Source: Russula earlei (lineage: Eukaryota; Basidiomycota; Agaricomycetes; Russulales; Russulaceae). Taken from it: a stretch of 64,000 nt of DNA. The position numbers were made by a program, and so were the translations under genes. Of this stretch, positions 1 to 10,757 are shown one piece after another. Every line of letters begins with the position of its first letter. Within the stretch, counting starts at the first letter, position 1. The notes below the pieces were generated by a model, which worked only from the letters and a program-made list of their open reading frames with translations, made no database searches and was not told the DNA's origin. The stretch spans positions 124,001-188,000 of the forward strand of contig JAGFNK010000027.1 of assembly GCA_025769875.1 (NCBI GenBank), given 5' to 3'.

Positions 1-1757
1 CAGCTGGCGGGGTTTCTGGGGATACTGGGTCTTCAGGAACGGCTTCGGTAATAAATTGGATTGACTCTTGTGGACGGGGCGGGCAAATGGGTGAAGTCGC
101 TGTGTCCACCTTCACCACTTCTGGCATGGCCTCCGTCACAACGCTGGGAGACTTGGCGGTGGAGGATGGCTCGCTAGACGCAGGAAGAACGACATGGCCA
201 TCTTCATCGACCTCGGCGCGACCAAGCACGCGCTCGAGCTGCATCCGTCGCTCGGTCTCGATCTGTAATTCCTCTACGAGCGCCCTGACCGCATCTTGCG
301 CAACCACGATCCGCGCCACGCTCCCGGTCCCGGCACTGAGGGTGGCCTCAACCTCCGAATGCGAAGCTGCGCCGTCAACAAGGGCGAGCAGTTCGCCCGC
401 ATTGCTGACAACAGAGCTGAACTGCTGCGCGGTCGGAGCCTCCTCCCTCGCGCGCATCTCTTGCGCGCGGCGCACCCACCGCCGGAGCGCCTCGGCGAGT
501 CGGTCCTCCCTCCCAACGACCGCAAGCCGAAGTGCGATCTCGCGCCGACGACCGTATGTCTCCCGCGCGAGCTGCTCAGTTGCTTCATCCAACACGTCGC
601 GCAGTCGCGCAGACTGGCGCCGCTCAATGGCGAGCGCAGCCTGCAAAGAGGCGAGCTGCGTGTGTAGCGTGGACGTCGTTGCAGCGTGGCGCGCGGCGAG
701 AGACTCGAGCGCTCGTTGTAGCGTGTCTGTTGTGACTTGAGAAAACTTCCTGCGGAGAGCGGTTCGAGAATGAAGAGGTAGAAGAGGATCGATCGGGCGT
801 ACATGTAGCGAGAGACCATCTTGGCGGCGGTGTTATCATCGTGTTTGAGACGTTCGAGCTCGGCGAGTGCATCGCTCAGCCGTTGGCGCTCTTGCACTGT
901 AGCCTTCTGCTCTGCCTCCAATTCGGCACGAGCTCCCTCGAGGTCGACGCGTAGCCTTCCAATCTCGTGCATCAGGTCCTCGTTCACAACCTCAAACTCC
1001 CCAGCAAGTTTGTGCAACTCTGCCCTGCATTCTTGCAGGCTCTCGAATGGCAATGTCCCTCTTCCATCCAACTCCGGGGCCTGGCCGTTAGGAGGGTACA
1101 CTCCGGCAGGAGGTGTAAGCGGTTGCGTCGGAGGCGATGAAGGTAAGCTCTGACGGCGCTCGAGTGTGCGCACCAGGTCTGCATACTCTCGTACTGTGCG
1201 ATCCATCATCCTTCCCTCCTCCTCGGCCGCACGCAGCCGAAGCATCAGCACATGTTCGCGCGCCAAGGCTTCCTCCTCGCGTGCGCCAGCCTTGGCCGCG
1301 GCACCGAACGCACTCTCCGCAGCGTAGTGTGCGCGAGAGGCCGCACCCTGTGTTTCCACAAACTGGGCTGTGCGTGCGCGGAAAGCGTCCTCTGCGAGGG
1401 TGAGTTTGTCGCTCGCGCGGCGCAGGGCGAGGGTAAGGTCGGGGAGCTGCAGCTCGGCGGGGCGCGGCGTCGAGTCGGGATGCGCACGAAGAGCCACGAG
1501 CTCTGCTTGCGCAGCGGCGTTCTCGTGTTCAAGAGACTGAGCGCGCTCTATGGCCACGGCGGCTTCCAGGGAGTGTCTCTGTAGTTTGAGTGAGGATAAA
1601 TGTGCTTCATGCTGGGAATGTCAAGTGAGGGTAGGCGGACGGGAACCACGTAATGCAGAAGGACATATACCTGGAAGCGAGCAACTGCCGTGCGCAAACT
1701 TGAAAGCTCGAGTGCCAACGGGTGATCATCGTCAATGTTGAACCCAACGTTGCTCAT
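1..1757 (-). CDS. coiled-coil protein, C-terminus off window
   Basis: Reads on the minus strand from an ATG at 1755-1757 and is cut by the left edge of the window. Three exons fit: 1671-1757, 803-1578 and 1-749, joined by introns 1579-1670 and 750-802 with normal GT-AG ends and matching phase. The roughly 530 visible residues are dominated by long Ala/Glu/Arg/Leu-rich heptad stretches typical of an extended coiled coil. A short Pro/Ser-rich break (SLPSSPPTQPLTPP) interrupts them near residue 165 and a Ser/Thr/Pro/Glu-rich tail begins near residue 460. No enzymatic motif is visible. I do not recognise the family; a structural or scaffold role is only an inference from the coiled coil. Reading frames in the third exon other than the coiled-coil frame are open for long stretches but lack the heptad character, so they are shadows. 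Confidence 0.8.
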
Positions 1758-1909
1758 TTGCTGCAGTTGCGATCCAAGACTTAAGCAGAGTCACACGGCG
1801 CTTCAGCGCTTGCTTCGCTTTCACGGTCACAGTCACTTATCTCCAATACACTGAACGTACCCAATCGGCCTAATCTACAACCCACAAAGACCTATTAACC
1901 GCATATACG

Positions 1910-4453
1910 ATGGCTGAACAATCCGCTCAAAATCAGAGCCAAATGCAACAAGCCGCTGGTCCTAGTCACAGTCGCAAACGTCCTCGTAAAGGCCGCAAGG
2001 GTGGCGCAATCCCTACAAACGCAGCATCTACTACTCCCGCACCAGAGGCGCACGCATCCACAGCGAATGGGACGGAAGAAGCGTATTCCAATTTTATAGA
2101 TACTGAAACCTCCGCTGCGAAATCAGACGTTCAAGCGGAAGCCAGTCAGGAACAGGATTTGTGCTGGATATGTGCAGAACCTGTCAAGTATTACGCGGTC
2201 TCAGAGTGTAACCACCGGACATGCCATGTCTGTGCGTTACGCCTTCGAGCACTTTACAAAAAGCAGGGCTGTACATTTTGCAAGGTGCGCGTCGCCTCTG
2301 TCTCACGTTGCATGGTGGACTTTTAACCAACGAACGCAAGGAACTGCAACCAACAGTCATGTTTACCGTCTCCGCTGATGCTCCCTTCTTGTCTTATGCT
2401 CCCGAGAATGTTCCGTACAGAGATGAAAAGTTGGCGATATCGTTCGAGACGGAAGAGATGATGCAAGACTCTTTGATACTTCTACGCTTCAACTGTCCAG
2501 ATCCTTCTTGCGATTACATAGCAACGGGCTGGAACGACCTTGAACTACATGTTCGTGGTGCTCATAAGAGATTCATGTGGTGCGCGTCGATCTATCCTCC
2601 TTTATCTATAATGGCCTGAATATATGGCTCAGCGCCTTGTGCATTTCTCACAAGAAAGTCTTTTCACACGAACATGCTCTGTACACGTTCCCACAATATT
2701 CCACACATCTTCCCTCTGCGCACCGTAGACAACAAAAGGGCGTACCAAAAGACCAGGTTGAGGGTGGTGTACACCCGCTCTGCGAGTTCTGCAATGAATG
2801 CTTCTTCGGTGACGATGAACTGTACGGCCATATGCGACATTCGCACGAAGAATGTTTCATATGCAAACGAAACGAGATCAGGGATAAATAGTAAGCCCAA
2901 CTCTCGACCCAACCTATGGCATTGACACGGCAGTTTTTAGCTTCAAAGATTACAATGCACTAGTTAGTCACTCGTCTCTTGATGTGATGCTCGGCTCTAA
3001 CGGACCCCAGGAGCAACATTTCGAACAGGCGCATCACCCGTGTTCAAATCATATCTGCCAAGCAAGAAAATTTGTCGTTTTTGGTTCCAAGATTGATCTT
3101 CAGGCTCATATGGTAGAAGAGCATGGTACCGAGATGTCTTCGCGCGATAAAAAAGACGCACGTCGTGTCAGTGCTGCGTTTGAGTTCCAGGATACCTCCT
3201 CGAGTTCCAGCAGGCGTCGTGGAGGGGGGCCTGGCGGCGGGGGGGGAGGACGTGACCGAGGGCAGCGCGATTCTCAGCCACAATCCGCCCCACGGCCAAC
3301 CCAGGCGTCGGACAGCCGTCACAGTTTTATTGGCGCACACTCAACGACGGTTGGAGATGTGAATAGTAGCTCTCTCGAGCCCAGCAGGCGCCAGTCCCCT
3401 TCGCCTCCACCGTCGTTCATGGACCCCGTCACCGCTGAGTACGTTTCTTTCTATTCACGCACGAGCTTAGCCAATTCACAACTCATTTCTCCCCTAAGAC
3501 GTTATACAGCAATATTTTCGCGTCTGCGTATTCTGATTGAACACCACGCCAATGCCATTGCGGGCGTCAAGCTTGCCCTGCGCGACTACACTGCGTCCCA
3601 ATCCGGTGCGCGAGACCTGATCTCCACCGTTTGGAACACGCTCGACCGCGACCTCGACGCCACAGCGTCGATCATCACCCTCGTTGTCGATTTTCTCGAA
3701 GAGGAGGAAAAGAAAATGGACCTGCTCGGCGCTTGGAACACGTTCAAGATAGAGCGCCGGCGCGAGTTCCCTGACTTGATCATTGTACCCACGAGTATGG
3801 GCACGGACTATGCGTCCATTGCTAACAGCCGTGTTCTGAATGCCCACCGTGTGGCACCACCAAGGCAGTCCCAGCGGGCAGTTTGGGACCGCGTCGCACA
3901 GGCAGCTGAGCGTGGCGCGACGTTTTCACCTCTGAGAACGCCACCATCGCTCAACGCGCCGCACCCTGCATCTACGGGACCCACGCCCAACGTCCGCAGG
4001 CAGGGCCTGCGCAACACGGCGTGGTCTGCATCTGCTGCGAGCGTTAGTGCTGGGGGCGGCGGAAGCGGCAGTAGCAATTATAATAATAACGCCTCGAGTG
4101 TATCCCAGGGAGGGAAGCCCGCACCCGCACCCGCACCGCCACCTCCGGCGCCGGCACTCACAAACGCCGCGTTCCCGATGCTGCCAAGCTCAGCCGCGTC
4201 ACGAGGACGCCCGGTCGTTTCGGCGCGTACGAGCCAATTACGCCATATCCTGGGTAGCGCGCCACCAACGACTTCGGCGTGGGCGCCCGGGCGCGTAGGG
4301 CAGGATAATGCAGTGGGCGTCGGCGTAGAAGATGGTGCAACGGCAGCTGCAGAGGTTGGAGCGAGCGGGAGGAAAAGAGGGAAAGGGAAGCAAAAGCAGA
4401 CACTGTTCATGCTTGGGTCGTACCCAAGTACTGGTGCAGGTAGGCAGGAGTAG
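1910..4453 (+). CDS. HEL2: RING-type E3 ubiquitin ligase Hel2/ZNF598
   Basis: Six exons (1910-2284, 2341-2579, 2633-2890, 2941-2962, 3011-3438, 3499-4453) join in phase to give 758 residues. The order of motifs is that of Hel2/ZNF598, the ligase that marks stalled, collided ribosomes for ribosome-associated quality control. There is a basic N-terminus, then a RING (CWIC...CNHRTCHVC...CTFC, about residues 85-125), then a run of C2H2-like zinc modules including HPLCEFCNECFFGDDELYGH and HHPCSNHICQARKFVVFGS, a helical middle, and the conserved KQKQTLFMLGSYP end. Exon 4 is only 22 nt; without its flanking introns the stretch NALEQHFEQAHHPC would be lost, so these splice sites are well supported. 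Zinc ligands are all present. The C-terminal half is low complexity (Ala, Pro, Gly, Ser). No frame errors were seen. Expected to act on cytosolic ribosomes. Confidence 0.95.
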
Positions 4454-4837
4454 TAGCTCTAGTCCTAGTAGGTTGGTTGATTTAGAACTCGGAAGAGATC
4501 GGCACACTGGCTGCGAATGCATACGAAGTTTGGGTACCAAGTTGATCCGTTCCTGCACCATCCGAATTCATTAAGATGATCCGAGCTCCCCGATTGTCAA
4601 CCTTGACGTGCATGTAATGGCAATGGCAACCAAGAGAGGCGCGGAGGCCCGGCCCGGACAGAGACAACACCCATTTTCATTCTGGGCGCTGTCAGGGCAG
4701 GGCGTCATGCAGAAATATAGCAGTTCTTGTCGCACCCAGTATGTGTATGTCACATGGCATCGGTTTGTCCCTGACGCTGTGTGGTTATCGTCGGCTCCCA
4801 TCACTATTCCAACTGCAACTCTCTCCCTTCCTCCATC
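4454..4837. other. intergenic, HEL2 3' side to NLR A promoter
   Basis: I see no gene here. The stretch before 4838 should hold the promoter of NLR copy A. No convincing TATA box, tRNA or repeat was found. Confidence 0.5.
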
Positions 4838-7800
4838 ATGTCCGCAAGCGATAAGACGCCCCGTCCTCTGGCCGATAACTTTTCTGCGATATTCAGAGCT
4901 GCCTCGATCGAGTACTGCAAGACAACCGGAAGCTCTCTAGACACCCATCCGCTTGCAACTCAGCTCGAGTTCTGCCACAGTCCCGAGGACATCTCAAACC
5001 TACTCCGAACCCAAGCGCAGGCGTTCGCTAAATTTCGCCAAGGCGATGAGAAATTAATGACTTGGTTGGATCCGACGGTCCATATCCTATACACGTTTTC
5101 GGCAGCGCTTGGAGACGTGTTGGCTCTGGCAGGGTCGCTTCCTTCACATCGTATAACCGTTTTCTGACATCTAGTTTCCAGCCGTTTTCGCCTGCTAAAA
5201 CAGTCTTCACCAGTATCTGTGTCCTTCTTGGGGTAGGTCTCTCTACACGTTCTTTGTCGCCCATCTGCTGATATCCGACTCTCACTCAGGCCGTGAGGGA
5301 TGAAGCTGCAAGTCACGAGACGTTAATCCATATTTTCGAGCGCATCCATTTCTTCTTGCAGCGACTGAACAGTTACGCAAGATTGCCATTGACAAATGAC
5401 ATGACGGAATTACTGGGGAAAATTATTGCGCAGTTACTTTCGGTTCTCGCGCTCTCGACCAAGTTGATAATGAAGGGTCGTTTCCGTGAGTTGATCCCTT
5501 CGCACAGCCTATTTTATCTAAATATGTTTAAGGAAACTTTCTCAAAAAGCTGGCAGGAGGGCAGGAGATCGAAGATGCCCTTGTAAAGCTGGACTCGCTT
5601 ACGAGAGAAGAGAACCTGAGGGTGGCGGTCAGAACCTTGGAAATCACCCATCATGTTGAATACGTCGTCCAAGGCGTCGATAACCACGTCAGAGAGACCA
5701 AAGTAATCGCCAAAGTCGTCGATGAAAACGTCAAGGCGACCAAGGAGCTCCTCCATGACGTCGATGGTGATGTAAAAGACACAAAGTCACTCACCCAGGA
5801 CATCGGCGAAAATGTGAGGACTATTGACCACGACGTGAAGGCGACCAAAGACGGTACCGAGTCCTTTCTTCCTTCTTCATGCACTACACCGACCTTCGTT
5901 ATTCGCTCTCTTCTAACACAGTGACCCATGAGCTTAAACGTTTGTTACTCACGTGCAGTTGTTGACTGCCAAGGCTGACACTCTGTCTTGCAGAGAACCA
6001 GTTGCGACACTGATTTTCCAATCATGGCTCTCCCCTCCAGATCCTTCCATCAATCATAATATTGCATGCGAGATCCAGCATCCGGGGACTGGGGCCTGGT
6101 TTATACAAGGAAGCGCGTTCCGTGACTGGAAGAAGAACGGTTCACTATTATGGATCAATGGCAGTCGTATGTTACTACCACTCTTCCGTTTTGGTATCTG
6201 TTGATCTAATCCTTGATTTCACAGCCGGTGCGGGTAAGAGCGTTCTTTGGTACGCCGCCTCTCGTCTGTTTCTGTTGTTGAATTCATATCGTCGATAAGC
6301 TCCGCCATTATCAAGGACATCAAGAGCCTACCAGCGGCCACAGGGGCCCTGATCGCATACTATTACTTCGACTTCAAGGATGCCCTAAAGCGAGATGTCC
6401 ACGGCTTGTTGGCATCCCTTCTTATACAACTCTGTGACGGCTCTAGCATGTTGCTGGGACGTTCTTTCTGAGTTGTACGCCACATGTCGTGGTGGCTCCG
6501 AAAAACCCAGTGATGCTGTGCTTGTGGAATGCCTCAAGACCATGCTCGGACTTCCAGGACAAGTCCCTGTTTTCATCATCCTGGATGCACTGGATGAGTG
6601 TTCGAATACCTCTGGAACACCGTCCGCACGCGAAAAGGTCCTGGACGTTGTGGAAGACCTGGTTGGATCAAATCACCCCTAATCTATTCATTTGCAGTTA
6701 CAAGTCGCCCGGAACAAGACATACAAGATGTCCTTAACCGTCTGACATTGACATCTTGTCGGATCTCACTTCACGAGGAAGGCGGTCAAAGGGAGGATAT
6801 CAAGAACTATATCCGATCTTTCGTTCGCACGGACAGATTCATGCGGAAATGGACAGAAGAAGACAGAGAACTTGTTATCAGCGTGCTCTCTAACCGAGCC
6901 GAGGGAATGTGGGTCGCTTCTTTCAGTACCTAATGTTGTGGCTCATGAGGTACCACAGGTTTCAATGGGCATCTTGCCAATTGGACACACTACGTCGATG
7001 TCTCCCTTCGAGTATTCGGAACGCTCTGAACGAACTTCCGCATACTCTGGACGATACTTATGAACTGGCGTTACAAGAGATCCCTAAAGAAAAGTTGCAA
7101 CATGCGCATCGCCTTTTCCAATGCATGGTTGCGGCCATTAGACCGCTTCATGCGGAAGAACTGGCCGAGATATTCACAATCGAGTTGGACCCAGACGTGA
7201 CCCCTAATCTGGTGGAGGGCCGGCGTCCTGGAAATCCAGAAGAGGCTGTGCTTTCTGTGTGTTCGACTTTAATTTCCGTCATTAACAGCGAAGGATCGAA
7301 AATCGTTCAATTCTCTCACTTTTCCGTGAAAGAATTCTTAACTTCTGATCGACTCCGGACGTCCTCTGTTGGAAATATCAGCTGCTACCACATCCCCTTT
7401 GACGCAGCCCACACTCTTCTTGCACGAGCATGTCTGATAGTGCTGCTGCAGTCAGATGAAAACCTGGCGGGGAGCCCTCTGGGGTTGTACGCTGCTAAGC
7501 ATTGGGTGGATCATGCGAAATTCCCCGACGTGGCATTGCGGATTCAAGACTTGGCGGAACGTCTAGTTGTCGAACCAAACAGCCCTTATCGTGCAGCATG
7601 GAATTCGATACACAGCGGGAATCGAAATACGATTCCAAATTCTAATCACGTTCCTCCAGAAAGTCCTCCACTGCTCAAGGCGTCCGCATTGAGCAATCCG
7701 GCCTCGTGTGGATCCGATAGGCTTGCCCAAAACCTGATCACTACTCGTGCAGGAGATGTCAAGTCCAACTCCAGTAATTTCGGGACCCCTGTTACGCTTA

Positions 7801-10528
7801 GCGAAGGAAGGGACAACGTGACATTAAGCCTGTATTTCCGGATCGCTCTTCCGATTTGAATAAGGGAGGAAGGTCGAGCTGGACGCCGTTGCATCAGGCA
7901 TCCCGTGAAGGGCATGCGGATATCGTCCAGCTCCTTGTGGGGCTCGGGACCTGGCGTCAATGCCAGGGACGAGTCAAATTGGACCCCGTTGCATTGGGCG
8001 TCAGATCGGGGCCATCTGGGGGTCGTCAAAATCCTCTGTGAACACGGAGCTGACGTTAATGCGAGAGATAAAGCAGATTGGACGCCGTTTCGCAGAGCAT
8101 TGGGCAATGGACATTTGGAGATCGTCAAGATACTTCTAGAGCATGGGGCTACCGTCGATATCATAGACAAATCAAACTCGACACTGCTGCATACGGCATC
8201 GCAAGATGGACGTCCTCGACTTTGTCAAGCTCCTCTGTGAAAATGGGGCCGCCATCGATGCCAGGGACAACAGAAAATGGACAGCCGTTGCACATGGCAT
8301 CGCAATTCGGACGTCATGAGGTTGTCAAGTTCCTCCTAGAACACGGGGCCACTGTCGATGCCAAGGACGGCTCAAATTATACGCCGTTACATTGTGGGTC
8401 GGAATGGGGAAAGCTGGAGGTCGTCGAGCTCCTCTGTGAACATGGGGCCGCCATTGACTACTAAAGACAGCCGAAATAGTACTCCATTGTGCTTGGCAAC
8501 GACTGGTGGCCATCTGGAGATCGTCAAACTCCTCCTAAAACACGGGGCTGACCTCAATGCGGGAGATTCGCCACCGTTGCGCAGGGCATTGTTCCATAGC
8601 CGTTTGGAGATCGCTAAGATCCTCCTAGAACATGGGGCTGCCGTCGATATAATAGACGGAATCAAACTCGACACCGCTGCATGCGGCATCGCAAGGTGGA
8701 CGTCTTGACTTGGTTGAGCTCCTCTGTGAACATGGGGCTGCCATCGATGCCAGGGACCACAGAAAATGGACACCGTTGCACATGGCATCGCAATTCGGAC
8801 GTCATGAGGTTGTCAAATTCCTCCTAGAACACGGGGCCACTGTCGATGCCAAGGACGGCTCAAATTACACGCCGTTACATTGTGGGTCGGAATGGGGAAA
8901 GCTGGAGGTTGTCAAGCTCCTCTGTGAACATGGGGCCACCATTGATGCTGAAGACAGCCGAAATTGTGCGCCATTGCACTTGGCATCGACTAATGGTCAT
9001 ACGGAGGTTGTCAAAGTCCTCCTGGAACACGGGGCTGCCACTGATGCCAGTGACAACAGAAAATGGACGCCATTGCACATGGCATCGCAACGCGGACATC
9101 AGGAGGTTGTCAAATCTCTCCTAGGACACGGGGCTCCTGTCGATGACAATAGACAATCAAATCGACCACTTGGCTGGCATGCGGGCATCGCAAGATGGAC
9201 GTCTTGATTTGGTCGAGCTCCTCTGTGAACATGGGCTGCCATCGATGCCAGGGACCACAGAAATGGACACCTTTGCACATGGCATCGCAACGCGGACGTC
9301 ATGAGGTTGTCAAGTCTCTCCTAGAACACGGGCCACTGTCAATGCCAAGGATGGCTCAAATTATACGCCGTTACATTGTGGGTCGGAATGGGGAATGGCT
9401 GGAGGTTGTCAAGCTCCTCTGTGAACATGGGGCCAGCCATTGATGCTAAAGATAGCCGAAATTAGTACGCCATTGCACTTGGCAATCGACTGAATGGGTC
9501 ATCTGGAGGTTGTCAAAGTCCTCCTGGAACACGGGGCTGCCACTGATGCCAGTGACAACAGAAAATGGACGCCATTGCACATGGCATCGCAACGCGGGAC
9601 ATCAGCAGGTTGTCAAATCTCTCCTAGAACACGGGGCTGCTGTCGATGCCAAGACGGCTCAAATTACACGCCGTTACACTGTGGGTCGGAATGGGGAAGG
9701 CTGGAGGTTGTCAAGCTCCTCTGTGAACATGGGGCCACCATTGATGTTAAAGACAGCCGAAATTGTGCGCCATTGCACTTGGCATCGACTAATCGTCATC
9801 TGGAGGTTGTCAAAGTCCTCCTGGAACACGGGGCTGCCACTGATGCCAGTGACAACAGAAAATGGACGCCATTGCACATGGCATCGCAACGCGGACATCA
9901 AGAGGTTGTCAAATCTCTCCTAGAACACGGGGCCACTGTCGATGCCAAGGACGGCTCAAATTATACGCCGTTACATTGTGGGTCGGAATGGGGAAAGCTG
10001 GAGGTTGTCAAGCTCCTCTGTGAACATGGGGCCGCCATTGATGCCAAAGATAGCCGAAATAGTACTCCGTTGTGCTTGGCGACGACTGGTGGTCATCTGG
10101 AGGTTGTCAAAGTCCTCCTGGAACACGCGGCTGACGCCAATGCGGGAGATTTGCCGCCGTTGCGCAGGGCATTGTTCCATGGACATTTGGAGATTGCCAA
10201 GATCCTCCTAGAACATGGGGCTGCCGTCGATACAATAGACAAATCAAACTCGACACTGCTGCATGCGGCATCGCAAGATGGACGTCTTGACTTTGTCAGG
10301 CTCCTCTGTGGACACGAGGCTGCTATTGATCCCAGAGACGGCCAAAATTGTACGCCATTGCACTTGGCGTCGAGTCGTGGACATTGGGAGGTTGTCAGAT
10401 TCCTCGTAGAACACGGGGCTGATGTCACTGCGAGAGATAAGACAGATTGGACGCCATTGCACAGGGCATCGGGTTGTGGACATCTGGAGATTGTCAAGAT
10501 CCTCCTAGAACATGGTGCTGGTTTCTAG
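4838..10528 (+). CDS. NLR copy A: Goodbye-NACHT-ankyrin STAND protein
   Basis: First of three tandem paralogues. Probable exons: 4838-5128, 5182-5232, 5290-5485, 5533-5853, 5922-5939, 5994-6166, 6225-6249, 6300-6908, 6959-10528. The N-terminus is the fungal STAND Goodbye domain (IFRAASIEYCKTTGSSLDTHPLA, split over exons 1-4), then short 14-residue repeats, then NACHT with Walker A PGAGKSVL (exon 7), Walker B LDALDE and sensor TSRPEQD, then a winged-helix-like region, then about 27 ankyrin repeats. Such proteins are signal-transducing ATPases related to heterokaryon-incompatibility and innate-immune NLRs. As given, the frame is broken many times: two extra bases near 6009-6016, single extra bases near 6449, 6680, 7855, 7952, 8214, 8284, 8456 and 8656, and a dense cluster at 9140-9660. 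The first intron donor is GC where B and C have GT. It may be a pseudogene, a mis-assembled repeat, or both. Family call is sure; integrity is not. Confidence 0.85.
5660..5853 (+). repeat. 42-bp (14-residue) stalk repeats of NLR A
   Basis: Three 14-residue units of the form (V/I)DxNVKxTKxLxxx, followed by a shorter closing unit, link the Goodbye domain to NACHT. The spacing of hydrophobic residues suggests an amphipathic helix. Equivalent stretches occur in B (about 11560-11750) and C (about 16880-17158). Confidence 0.75.
7858..10525 (+). repeat. ankyrin array of NLR A with higher-order repeats
   Basis: About 27 units of 99 bp encode 33-residue ankyrin repeats (consensus TPLHxAS..GHLEVVKxLLEHGA). 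From about 8260 the units fall into larger blocks: the pair starting TPLHMASQ then TPLHCGSEWG recurs near 8280, 8770, 9270, 9565 and 9865, usually followed by PLHLAST or PLCLATTGG units. Copies are almost identical at nucleotide level over hundreds of bases, much closer to each other than to arrays in B or C. This implies very recent amplification or homogenisation. Frame-breaking indels concentrate at 9140-9660, between two clean copies. Confidence 0.9.
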
Positions 10529-10757
10529 TAAGTCTAGATGCTACCTGCAGTTGTTGTGTGCTCAGCTTTATTGTGTACCTAGATGTGCGATGGACGTATA
10601 CGGTATTTACCTTACGTAGTAGAATATATGTATGAGTCACGTGAACGAGGGGAAACAAGTGTGTGATGTGACCGATTCGGTACAACTTGTGCGGTACGTA
10701 TGGAGAGGCGCGCACACGAATTACTCGAGGCTCTCGACCCATCATCGTTCTTCCCTG

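Noticed and set aside
87..740. Long plus-strand open frame opposite the left-edge gene
   Set aside because: It is Ser/Arg/Ala-rich, the mirror of a GC-rich coiled-coil exon on the minus strand, and lacks any family feature.
3494..3847. Minus-strand open frame inside HEL2
   Set aside because: Opposite a well-supported HEL2 exon and without homology features.
8000..10500. Direct-repeat array as a CRISPR-like structure
   Set aside because: The 99-bp units encode ankyrin repeats, with no short identical repeats separated by unique spacers, and the genome is eukaryotic.
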